A stretch of DNA of 64,000 nt from Novosphingobium colocasiae. GTDB lineage: Bacteria > Pseudomonadota > Alphaproteobacteria > Sphingomonadales > Sphingomonadaceae. The notes beneath the pieces are model-generated. The model saw only the letters and a program-made list of their open reading frames with translations, made no database searches and was not told where the DNA came from. Made by a program: the position numbers and the translations under genes. Shown here in pieces: positions 49,152-57,346 of the stretch (position 1 is the stretch's first letter; each line of letters starts with the position of its first letter). The stretch is from positions 110,147 to 174,146 of the forward strand of contig NZ_BMZA01000001.1 in the NCBI RefSeq assembly GCF_014652555.1, given 5' to 3'.

Positions 49152-50757
49152 GGCTAAGCACACCAGGAGCCGCACCGGCGGCGATACCGGTGCACCGCAA
49201 CTGGCTCCCGGCTGGAAGCTGGAAGCGCTGCTGCCCCCCGCTGCGCTGATCGGCGCGAACGGTATGCGGATGGGGCCGGACGGGCTGCTCTATGTTGCCC
49301 AGGCGTTCGGGTCGCAGATCAGCTCGGTCGATCCCGCAACGGGCGCGGCGCGGGTGGTATCGGCTGCCGATGGTGCCATCATCGCGCCTGACGATCTGGC
49401 GTTCGACAGCCATGGCAACCTCTACGCGACCGAGGTGATGAGCGCGCGGGTGAGCGTGATCCGGCCGAACGGCGCGATCGACGTGATAGCCGGCGATGTA
49501 CCGGTCGCCAACGGTATCACCGTCCACGCCGACCGCATCTTCATGAGCGAGTTCCGGCCGGAAGGGCGAATCTGGGAACTCTATGCCGATGGTGCCGCGC
49601 CCCGCCTGATCGCGTCAGGGCTGATGATGCCGAACGCGCTGTGCCTGGGGCCGGACGGCTGGCTGTATTTCCCGCTGGTTCCGTTGGGTGAAGTGTGGCG
49701 GGTACCGGTGGAAGGTGGCGCAGCGCAGCGGGTGGTCGGCGGGCTGGATATACCGACGGCGGTGAAATTCGATCCCGCCGGAAGGCTGGTGGTGGTCGAA
49801 TCGGGCAGCGGCGCGGTAACCCGCGTCGATATCGGGACCGGCAGCGCCAGCCTCTTCGCGCAAGTCGCCTACGGGATCGACAATCTTGCCTTCGCGCCGG
49901 ACGGACGGCTGTTCGTTTCGCACTTCACGGACGGCGAGGTGATCGAGATCGCGCCGGACGGCACCCGGCGTGTGGCCGTGGCCGGCGGCCTGTCCGGGCC
50001 CTATGGCCTGTGCGCCGGTGCAGACGGCACGGTGCGCGTGGCGGACGGCATGAGTATTGCGGCCGTGGCCACCGATGGCACCGTCGATCGCCCGGCCATG
50101 CTGCTGCAGCATGGCTTTCCCGGTTATGTCCGGGGGGTGGCCGAAGGTGCCGAGGGGGCGTGGATCGTCACGAACAGTGCCGGCCAGTGCTGCCGCTACC
50201 GGCCCGGCGGCGAGGCGGAAGTGCTGGCCGATTCGCTCGATGAAGCGATGGGTGTGCTGCGCCACGGCGATGACATCTATCTGTGCGAAGCGGGCGCGGG
50301 CCGGGTCCTCGGCATCGATTCCGCCGGGGCGGTCCGGGTCGTCGCCGGCGGGCTAGAGCGACCCACAGGCATCGCTGTCGCTAACGACGGCGGATTGCTC
50401 GTCACCGAAGCTGCTGGGGGGCGTCTGCTGCACTTGTCTGCCTGTGGCGAGGCGGCAACAGTCATGAACGGCATGAGCGAGCCGCATGGCGTCGCTTGCA
50501 CGCGCGGCAGCATCTTCGTGATCGATCGCGCCACCGCCTCGCTGCACTGTGTCGATCCGCACGGGGTCGCATCGGTGATCGCTGAAGACCTGCCGACAGG
50601 GCCGGGAAAAGGCATTCATCCCAATGTGTTGCCGGGGATAGCCGACCTGATGCCCGGCCCGCTGCTGCCGTTCGCCGATCTGTGCGCGATGCCGTGCGGA
50701 TCGCTGATTGCCGGTGCCGACACCAATGGTTCGTTGCTGTCGATCAGTCCTGCGTAA
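49144..50757 (+). CDS. SMP-30/NHL-type beta-propeller protein
   Basis: A 537-residue protein built of repeated units such as MGPDGLLYVAQ, FDSHGNLYATE, FAPDGRLFVSH and NDGGLLVTEA, i.e. propeller blades of the SMP-30/gluconolactonase, strictosidine-synthase-like or NHL kind. The length suggests more blades than a single six-bladed propeller, or two domains. There is no signal peptide. A lactonase or ester-opening activity would fit a pathway with a Baeyer-Villiger-type enzyme upstream, but no metal ligands were assigned. It overlaps the reductase gene by 8 bp and is the last gene of the operon. Confidence 0.75.
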   Translation: MSEAKHTRSRTGGDTGAPQLAPGWKLEALLPPAALIGANGMRMGPDGLLYVAQAFGSQISSVDPATGAARVVSAADGAIIAPDDLAFDSHGNLYATEVMSARVSVIRPNGAIDVIAGDVPVANGITVHADRIFMSEFRPEGRIWELYADGAAPRLIASGLMMPNALCLGPDGWLYFPLVPLGEVWRVPVEGGAAQRVVGGLDIPTAVKFDPAGRLVVVESGSGAVTRVDIGTGSASLFAQVAYGIDNLAFAPDGRLFVSHFTDGEVIEIAPDGTRRVAVAGGLSGPYGLCAGADGTVRVADGMSIAAVATDGTVDRPAMLLQHGFPGYVRGVAEGAEGAWIVTNSAGQCCRYRPGGEAEVLADSLDEAMGVLRHGDDIYLCEAGAGRVLGIDSAGAVRVVAGGLERPTGIAVANDGGLLVTEAAGGRLLHLSACGEAATVMNGMSEPHGVACTRGSIFVIDRATASLHCVDPHGVASVIAEDLPTGPGKGIHPNVLPGIADLMPGPLLPFADLCAMPCGSLIAGADTNGSLLSISPA

Positions 50758-50789
50758 AGCCTCTTGATCTTTTATCTGTATTGCGATCT

Positions 50790-50805
50790 AAACAAATGAT
50801 TGTTT
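50790..50805. promoter_or_regulatory. Inverted repeat AAACAAATGATTGTTT
   Basis: Identical in all 16 bases to the element at 37684-37699 before the P450 gene. It lies 50 bp upstream of the TonB receptor ATG. Confidence 0.65.
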
Positions 50806-50855
50806 GTCAGTGGTGGTCAGTGAAGCCGCCCGTGAACATGAGGGGAGAGAATAGC

Positions 50856-53195
50856 ATGAAGACCCGTACTCACCTGTTTCGCTGCGCCTTGGCGGCCAGC
50901 GCCGCGTGCGGCGCGATCGGCTTTGCCGACGTAGCCCTGGCGGAAGCCGCCACCGACAGCGGTGACATCATCGTGACCGCGCGGCGCGCCGAGGAACGCC
51001 TTCAGGACGTTCCCGTGGCCGTCACCGCGATCAGTGCCAAGGCGCTGAGTGAACAGCACATCACCAGCGAAACCTCGCTGCAGCAGGCAACGCCGGGCCT
51101 GACCGTGCGCGCCACCAGCTCGTCGAACCAGCTCAACTATTCGATCCGCGGCCAGTCGATCGATTCGTTCTCCTATTCGGCACCGGCGGTGCTGCCCTAT
51201 TTCAACGAAGTTCCGACTAACGGCACCTCGGCCACCTCGTTCTTCGACCTCGAATCGGTGCAGGTCCTCAAGGGGCCGCAGGGCACTCTGTTCGGCCGCA
51301 ATGCCACCGGCGGCGCGGTGCTTTATCAGTCGGCCGCGCCCAAGCTCGATGCGGTCAGCGGTTTCATGAAGGCCGGGTTCGGTCGCTTCAACGATCGCAG
51401 CTTCGAAGGCGCGGTCAACCTGCCGGTCAACGACATGGCGGCGCTGCGTGTGGCCGGCAAGTATCAGGTCCGCGATGGTTTCCAGCACAACCTGTATAAC
51501 GACAAGTATCTGGGCGAGCTGGACAACAGCGTGATCCGCGCCAGCCTGCTGATCGCCCCCCCGGGATCGGGCTTCAGCAACAACCTTGTGTTCCAGTACG
51601 GCAAGTATCGCGGATCGTCGATCGGCCTGAAGATGCAGAACGCCAACGGCGTGAACGGTGCGCCAAGCACTTATGTCTCGCCGATCGATGGTCTGACGCA
51701 TCCGCTCAACACCAGCTTCGCGGTCTATGATGCGCTGCCCTCGCTTGATCCACGCATCGCCGAACTCGGCTTCACCGGGATCAGCGATTTCCTGACCAAG
51801 CAGAAGAAGATCGGTTTCTGGGACGTCTACAACGACCGCGAGGATACCCACCGCGCCACGCAGAAGTTCCTGTCCAACAAGACCGTCTACGAGTTCGGCG
51901 ATGGTCTCGCGATCAAGAACATCCTGGGTTACAACAAGGTGTTCTCGTTCGATCCGACCGACGTTGACGGCAGCCCGTTCCAGTGGCTGACGATCGGCCA
52001 CGATCAGCCGTTCACCGATAATTCGGCGATCGCGCAGAAGGATCGCGGCTACAACTACGGCACCAAGCAGTTCTCGGACGAGTTCCAGATCACGGGCGAT
52101 CTGGGTGCCCTGAACTTCATCGCCGGCGTCTTTTACTCCAAAGAAAAGACCTACAACAACATTCCGCTCGCGGTGCTGCCCGATACGGTTGCAGGCTTTC
52201 TGGCTGGGCGTTACGAATTCACCATCACGGACAAGTCGAAGGCCATCTTCGCGCAGGCAACCTATCACATCACCGATGCGCTGAACTTCACGGCCGGTGG
52301 TCGCTATACATGGGAAAACATCTCGCTGCAGCACACCATGTCCAGCAACAACCCCGGCGGTTACGGCAAGCGCAAGGACAGCAAGCCGAGCTGGCTGTTC
52401 AGCCTTGACTACAAGGTGACGCCGGACCTGATGATCTATGCCGCCCAACGGGGAAGCTGGCGCACCGGCGGGTTCAACGGAACCTCGAACGACTTCGTCG
52501 ATCCGACCAAGCCTTCGACGTTCGAACCCGAAACCACTTATGATTTCGAAATCGGTGCCAAGTATGCCGGCATGATCGGCGGGCGTCGCGCCCGGATGAA
52601 CATCGCCGTCTACGATCAGTACATCAAGGACGTGCAGCGCGCGCCGTATATCGGCATCGCGGCCGTGGGCGGCAACGTGAAGAAGGCGCGCGTGCGCGGC
52701 GTCGAGGTGGACGCTATGATCGAAGCTGCCGACTTCCTCGAACTGGGCGGTGCCTTCACCTACACCAAGGCGAGGTATACCAACCCGCTTGCCACGGTTC
52801 CGACCTCGCCGCCGCAGGTGTTCTACTTCGGGCCCTATGCCGATACGCCCAAGACTTCGGGATCGGCGTATTTCCGTCTGCATGACGAACTCCCCGGCGA
52901 TGCCGGCGAACTGGCCCTGCGCGGCGACATGTATTCGCAGGCCAGCTTCTATTACAGCAATGCCAACGACACGATTTCCCCCGGCACGAAGCTGCCCGGC
53001 TATACCGTGTTCAACGGTCGCGCCGAATGGAACGACATGCTGGGCACCGACCTGTCGGTCGCGGCCTTCGTGCAGAACCTGACGAACGAGAAGTACTACT
53101 CGGGCGGCATCGCGCTCAGCGCCGTGTTCGGTGCCAATGCGGCACTCGTCGCGCCGCCGCGCACCTGGGGTGTCGAGGTCGGCTACAAGTTCTGA
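50856..53195 (+). CDS. TonB-dependent outer-membrane receptor
   Basis: A 779-residue receptor. A signal peptide (MKTRTHLFRCALAASAACGA, further hydrophobic residues, cleavage near ALAEA) is followed by DIIVTARRAEERLQDVPV, the plug with ESVQVLKGPQGTLFGRNATG, and the barrel ending in TWGVEVGYKF. ATG 50856 has AGGGGAGAGA upstream; the frame extends further but without sense. Sharing an operator with the P450/6-oxocamphor-hydrolase operon suggests it imports that pathway's substrate. A terminator follows. Confidence 0.92.
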   Translation: MKTRTHLFRCALAASAACGAIGFADVALAEAATDSGDIIVTARRAEERLQDVPVAVTAISAKALSEQHITSETSLQQATPGLTVRATSSSNQLNYSIRGQSIDSFSYSAPAVLPYFNEVPTNGTSATSFFDLESVQVLKGPQGTLFGRNATGGAVLYQSAAPKLDAVSGFMKAGFGRFNDRSFEGAVNLPVNDMAALRVAGKYQVRDGFQHNLYNDKYLGELDNSVIRASLLIAPPGSGFSNNLVFQYGKYRGSSIGLKMQNANGVNGAPSTYVSPIDGLTHPLNTSFAVYDALPSLDPRIAELGFTGISDFLTKQKKIGFWDVYNDREDTHRATQKFLSNKTVYEFGDGLAIKNILGYNKVFSFDPTDVDGSPFQWLTIGHDQPFTDNSAIAQKDRGYNYGTKQFSDEFQITGDLGALNFIAGVFYSKEKTYNNIPLAVLPDTVAGFLAGRYEFTITDKSKAIFAQATYHITDALNFTAGGRYTWENISLQHTMSSNNPGGYGKRKDSKPSWLFSLDYKVTPDLMIYAAQRGSWRTGGFNGTSNDFVDPTKPSTFEPETTYDFEIGAKYAGMIGGRRARMNIAVYDQYIKDVQRAPYIGIAAVGGNVKKARVRGVEVDAMIEAADFLELGGAFTYTKARYTNPLATVPTSPPQVFYFGPYADTPKTSGSAYFRLHDELPGDAGELALRGDMYSQASFYYSNANDTISPGTKLPGYTVFNGRAEWNDMLGTDLSVAAFVQNLTNEKYYSGGIALSAVFGANAALVAPPRTWGVEVGYKF

Positions 53196-53287
53196 TCCCA
53201 ACCTTGCGCCGGCCCTGCCGGGGCGGCGCAAGGCTCTGCCCACGTCGTGGGGGCGACAAGGGCGGGGCAGTGTTTCGGATACAGGGC

Positions 53288-53322
53288 AACAGGGCGTCAC
53301 CGCAGCGGTGGCGCCCTGTTTC
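53288..53322 (+). terminator. Probable terminator after TonB receptor
   Basis: A 16-bp stem with one mismatch (53288-53303 with 53305-53320) is followed by only a short T run. It is strong as a hairpin but weak as a terminator. The stretch 53196-53569 holds nothing else recognisable. Confidence 0.55.
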
Positions 53323-53569
53323 GCGACAAGAGCACGATGGTTGCGCCGGAACGCTGGGCGTCCCTCCGCTTCGGTGTAGACCGAGGAATGGGCCCTGAAA
53401 CAAGTTCAGGTTGACCAGGCAGTGATCTTGCAGGTGGTGACAGGCCTACCTCACCCCGTCATGTTTACCTCGTTTCAGCATCCATCCCGCCGCATACGCC
53501 GGAGCAAGTCCGGAGCGCTACGGTACCTGCAGCGGCCGCTCGCCGCAAACGGTGCGGCCAGCCCCGGTA

Positions 53570-55177
53570 TCAGGCGGGATTGGGTGCGTTTTCGGCCAGT
53601 TCGTCGCGCAGGCGGTCCTTGCGGATCTTGCCATACGTGGCACGCGGGAAATCGGTGCGCAGGTGGATCGCGCTCAGCCGTTGATAGCGGGCGAGGCGCG
53701 TGTTGACCCATTCCAGCAAGGCGTCGGCATCGGTCAGCGCCCCGGCTCTCAGCACTACCGCGCCCACCGGCGTCTCCATCCAGCGCGGATGCGGCACGCC
53801 GACCACCGCCGCCTCGCGCACATCGGGATGGCGTGCCAGTACTTCCTCGATGTCGATCGCATAGATGTTGATGCCGCCGGACTTGATCATTTCCTTCTTG
53901 CGGCCCGAGACATAGAGGAACCCGTCCTCGTCGAGGTGGCCGAGGTCGCCGCTGCGCAGGAAGGTCCGATCGCCGGGTCCGATCCACAGGTTCTCCGCCG
54001 TCAGCTCCGGCTTGCCGAAGTACCCGGTCATCATCCCCGCTCCATAGGCGACGATTTCTCCGGTCTCTCCGGCCGGCAGTTCGCGGCCTTCATCGTCGAT
54101 GATCCGGATGTCCTCCAGAAACCCCGGCTGCCCCACGGTGTTGCGCTTTCCACCCGCGAAATCGCCGGGCAGGGCCAGCGTGAAGAACCCTTCGGTCATC
54201 CCATAGACTTCGTACACGCCCGAGCCGGGAATGCGCGCCGCCAGGGTTTCGCGCAGCGCCAGCGGCATTGACTGGCCGGCGCTGATCAGCACCTGCAGGC
54301 TGGACAGATCCGCCGCATCGTCGTCATGCTGCACCACGCTGACGTACATGGCGGGCACCATGAAGGCGTGCGTCCCCCCTTCGCGCGTGACCGCTTCGAA
54401 GAACGCGGGTGCGCTGAACTTTTCGACCAGCACCACCTTGCCGCCATAGTACAGCGTCGGCAGCATGGTGATGAGCGTGCCTGATGCGTAGATCGGCGTA
54501 GTGCAGACCGCCACGGTATAGCGGTTAACCCCAAGCCCCGCGCCGAAGCCGTAGCAATAGTTGAGCCGCCCGAAATGGGTATGGGCGATGCCCTTGGGCT
54601 CCCCGGTGGTGCCCGATGAATAGAAGATCGTCATCGGATCGCCCGGCGAGAGCGGGACGTCCGGCGCATGCGCCGCGCCGCTTTCGGCGAAGGCAGCAGC
54701 ATCGGCCCAGCCGGGTGTGTCGGCACCGAACAGGAAATAGCCATCGGCACCGATGTGGGCCAGCCGGTTGCGGATGCGATCGACCTGTGCGGCGGTGGTA
54801 TCGCCGGCGAAGATCAGCCGCGCCCCCGAGTCCCCGGCCAGTCGGGCCAGCGCTTCATCATCCAGCATCGGGTTGAGCGGGACGATGACCCCGCCGGCGC
54901 GGATCGCAGCCCAGAACAGCACGAAAGACGGGATGCCGTTGGGCAGGATCATGCAGACCCGATCGCCCTTCGCGCAGCCCCGGCCGATCAGCGCATGGGC
55001 CAGGCGATTGATACGCTGGTCGAACTCGGCCCACGACAGCCGTTCGTCGCCGCAAGTCACGGCGATGCGCTGCGGGTTCAGCCGGGCGTGGCGGGCGATG
55101 GCATCGGGCACGAGGTGATCGTGGCGGTAGACCGGCGTGCCGGTTCCGGCCCGGTCGCTGCCTGGTGTTTCGGACAT
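53570..55177 (-). CDS. AMP-forming acyl-CoA synthetase
   Basis: A 535-residue ligase. Motifs are FYSSGTTGEPKGIAHTHF (P-loop), EVYGMTEGFF, and RSGDLGHLDEDGFLYVSGRKK with KSGGINIY, ending with the catalytic Lys in FPRATYGKIRKDRL. It activates a carboxylic acid with ATP and CoA. It is divergent from the TetR gene, with two GCGA-type operators between them, so it probably belongs to that regulator's set. The acid could be the product of ring cleavage by one of the nearby modules; specificity cannot be read. Confidence 0.92.
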   Translation of the reverse strand: MSETPGSDRAGTGTPVYRHDHLVPDAIARHARLNPQRIAVTCGDERLSWAEFDQRINRLAHALIGRGCAKGDRVCMILPNGIPSFVLFWAAIRAGGVIVPLNPMLDDEALARLAGDSGARLIFAGDTTAAQVDRIRNRLAHIGADGYFLFGADTPGWADAAAFAESGAAHAPDVPLSPGDPMTIFYSSGTTGEPKGIAHTHFGRLNYCYGFGAGLGVNRYTVAVCTTPIYASGTLITMLPTLYYGGKVVLVEKFSAPAFFEAVTREGGTHAFMVPAMYVSVVQHDDDAADLSSLQVLISAGQSMPLALRETLAARIPGSGVYEVYGMTEGFFTLALPGDFAGGKRNTVGQPGFLEDIRIIDDEGRELPAGETGEIVAYGAGMMTGYFGKPELTAENLWIGPGDRTFLRSGDLGHLDEDGFLYVSGRKKEMIKSGGINIYAIDIEEVLARHPDVREAAVVGVPHPRWMETPVGAVVLRAGALTDADALLEWVNTRLARYQRLSAIHLRTDFPRATYGKIRKDRLRDELAENAPNPA

Positions 55178-55223
55178 GGTGCCACTCCCCCTTTCGACCG
55201 GCCGGACATCCGGCTTCTATTAT

Positions 55224-55239
55224 GCGATCAAACGCTCAC
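55224..55239. promoter_or_regulatory. Operator GCGATCAAACGCTCAC
   Basis: This lies 47 bp upstream of the acyl-CoA synthetase start, the same distance as the 44967 element from the Baeyer-Villiger-type gene. It matches the group consensus GCGA-N3-RACGCTCGC at most positions. Confidence 0.6.
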
Positions 55240-55337
55240 TTTTATCCGGATAATGGGTTCGATAGGCAACGTCAATATCGCGATCTAAGCTGAAAAAAAG
55301 TGGCAAATTCGCACTGGTTTTTCGCTGGGATCGCAAA

Positions 55338-55371
55338 GCGAGTTGACGCTCGCCTTTTGCTTTGACATATC
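55338..55371 (+). promoter_or_regulatory. TetR promoter with overlapping operator GCGAGTTGACGCTCGC
   Basis: The 16-mer at 55338-55353 has perfect 5-bp arms GCGAG/CTCGC. Within it TTGACG (55343-55348) can serve as a -35 box, with CATATC (55366-55371) as -10 after 17 bp. Repressor binding would block its own gene. Confidence 0.65.
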
Positions 55372-55395
55372 GGCCCTGATGGCAGCGCTCGCTGC

Positions 55396-56073
55396 ATGAT
55401 GACCTTGATCGAAAGCGGGAACAAGATGGCGGCGCGACTCAGCGTGGTGGATGGTGCAAAAGGGCCGGGCCGCAACCGCGATGCCAAGCAGGAACGATCG
55501 CGACGGCGGCGGCAGGTGCTGTCCGAAGTGGTGATGCAACTGGTGCGCGAAAAGGGCTTCGCCGGCATCTCGATCAACGAGGTTGCGGAGCGCGCGTCGA
55601 TCAGCGTCGGCGGTCTCTATCGCCACATCGCTACCAAAAGCGATCTGCTCGAACTCGTTTGCGATGAAATCAACCTTGGCCTGCTGGAAGAGATGAAGGA
55701 AGCGGCCGCCGCTCAGGCCGGCGTCTCCGCCAAGCTCGAAGCGGCGGTGCGCACGTACTGGATGCGCCACTGGGAATGCTCAGCCGCAATCCTGGTCGCG
55801 TACCGCGAATATCCGTCGTTCAGCGAAGAAGCCCAGCAGCGCTATCGCGAGGAAGAGCGCCGGCTGGCTGAATACCTCGGCGATCTGATCCGGGCCGGGA
55901 CGATCCTGGGCGAATTCCGCGAAGTCGATGATCGCGTGCTCGCTTACGAGATCATCCTGCTTTCGCACATGCGCGCGCTCAAGGGCTATGCCTTCAAGGA
56001 TCGCGAACGCGACGATGTCTTTGCCGAGCAGCTTGATCTGATCCTGTCGCGCCTGCTGCCGGCGGCCGAATAG
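55396..56073 (+). CDS. TetR-family regulator
   Basis: A 225-residue regulator. The HTH is ISINEVAERASISVGGLYRHIATKSDLL (about residues 56-83), followed by a helical effector domain. The start may be ATG 55396, 55399 or 55426; the last removes a short tail and keeps a GGGAAC site. Its promoter carries a GCGA-type dyad also present before the CoA ligase, the Baeyer-Villiger-type gene and the 45.2-50.8 kb operon, so it is the best candidate for the regulator of all four units. The effector is probably an acyl-CoA or pathway acid. Confidence 0.92.
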   Translation: MMTLIESGNKMAARLSVVDGAKGPGRNRDAKQERSRRRRQVLSEVVMQLVREKGFAGISINEVAERASISVGGLYRHIATKSDLLELVCDEINLGLLEEMKEAAAAQAGVSAKLEAAVRTYWMRHWECSAAILVAYREYPSFSEEAQQRYREEERRLAEYLGDLIRAGTILGEFREVDDRVLAYEIILLSHMRALKGYAFKDRERDDVFAEQLDLILSRLLPAAE

Positions 56074-56116
56074 CCTGTCGCCGGCGGGCGCACGAAAACA
56101 ACAATGGGGGTGAGAG

Positions 56117-57346
56117 ATGACACTGGATGAACTGGTATACGATCCCGGCGATCCCGCGATCCTGCGCAATCCGCACCAGGTCTTTGCCCGGCTGCGCGAA
56201 GAGGATCCGGTGCACTGGAGCGAGCCGATGTCCGGCTGGATCGTCTCCACTTATGACGACATCACCGAAGGGCTGACCGATGGCCGGACCTTCTCGGCCG
56301 AGCGGCTGACCAACGTGCGCAAGCATCTGCCTGCACCGGCGATGGCTTCGGCCGAGGAAGTGCTGCGCTATCTCAGCAGTTGGATGGTGTTTCGCGACGC
56401 GCCGGATCATACCCGGCTGCGGCGTCACATGGCCGCCGTGCTCAACCTCCCGGTCTTCGAATCACTGCACGGCACCATCGAAAGCCTCAGCGCGGAATTG
56501 CTGGACACCCTCCCGGCCGACGAGCCTTTCGATATGCTGCGCCGCTTCTCGATCCTGCTGCCGGGCATGGTGGTGATGGAGCTGATGGGCGTCGATCGCA
56601 GCCGCCTGCTCGAGGTCAAGGGCTGGTCGGACGACATGATGCTGTTCATCGGCAGCGCCCGCGGCGTGCCTGACAAGTACGAGCGCGCCCGGCGCGGGGC
56701 GACCGAGATGGCGGCGCTGTTCCGCGAGCTGATCGCCCGCCGCCGTGCCGATCCGCAGGGCGACATGCTTTCGCAGCTCATCGTCTCGGAAGTGCAGGGG
56801 CACCGGCTGGGCGACGATGAACTGATCGGCTGCCTGATGATGGTGCTGAACGGCGGGCACGAAACCACCGCCAACCTCATCAACAACTCGCTGACCGCGC
56901 TGGCCGGCCATCCCGAGGTGGCCGACTGGCTGCGCGCCCGGCCCGAGGCGATGCCGACGGCGGTCGAGGAATTCCTGCGCTACGACAGTCCGATCCTGTC
57001 GGTCGGCCGGATCGTCAAGGAAGAGACCGAACTGGGCGGCAAGCAGCTTTCGGTGGGCGAGCGGGTGTTCTTCATGCTGCTTTCGGCCAACCGCGATGCC
57101 GAGGTGTTCGACGATCCCTTCACTCTCGATGTCACCCGCGATCCCAATCCGCACATGGCGTTCGGCAAGGGGCCGCACTTCTGCCTCGGCACGCCGCTGG
57201 CCCGGATCGAAGGGCAGATCGTGCTGCGCCAGGTGCTCGAACGGTTCAGCCGCATCGAACTGGCCGAGCCGATCGAGAACGTGCCTTGGATCAACTCGCT
57301 GGTCACGCGCGGCCCCTCGCGGCTGCCGCTGCGCCTGTCGCGATGA
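56117..57346 (+). CDS. Cytochrome P450
   Basis: A 409-residue class I P450. The heme motif is FGKGPHFCLG with C356, the I-helix has the normal NGGHETT (acid-alcohol pair intact) and ExxR is E285-R288. GGGGGTGAG precedes the ATG. Its stop overlaps the start of the CrtC-like gene (ATGA), so the two are translationally coupled. No ferredoxin gene is adjacent; the one at 39791 might serve. It follows the TetR gene on the same strand. Confidence 0.93.
   Translation: MTLDELVYDPGDPAILRNPHQVFARLREEDPVHWSEPMSGWIVSTYDDITEGLTDGRTFSAERLTNVRKHLPAPAMASAEEVLRYLSSWMVFRDAPDHTRLRRHMAAVLNLPVFESLHGTIESLSAELLDTLPADEPFDMLRRFSILLPGMVVMELMGVDRSRLLEVKGWSDDMMLFIGSARGVPDKYERARRGATEMAALFRELIARRRADPQGDMLSQLIVSEVQGHRLGDDELIGCLMMVLNGGHETTANLINNSLTALAGHPEVADWLRARPEAMPTAVEEFLRYDSPILSVGRIVKEETELGGKQLSVGERVFFMLLSANRDAEVFDDPFTLDVTRDPNPHMAFGKGPHFCLGTPLARIEGQIVLRQVLERFSRIELAEPIENVPWINSLVTRGPSRLPLRLSR

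Noticed and set aside
50817..53300. An 827-codon open frame antisense to the TonB receptor
   Set aside because: It is a GC-rich shadow of the receptor: the sequence is low in recognisable motifs, rich in Arg, Val and His, and lacks a ribosome site, while the opposite strand has a signal peptide, plug and barrel motifs.
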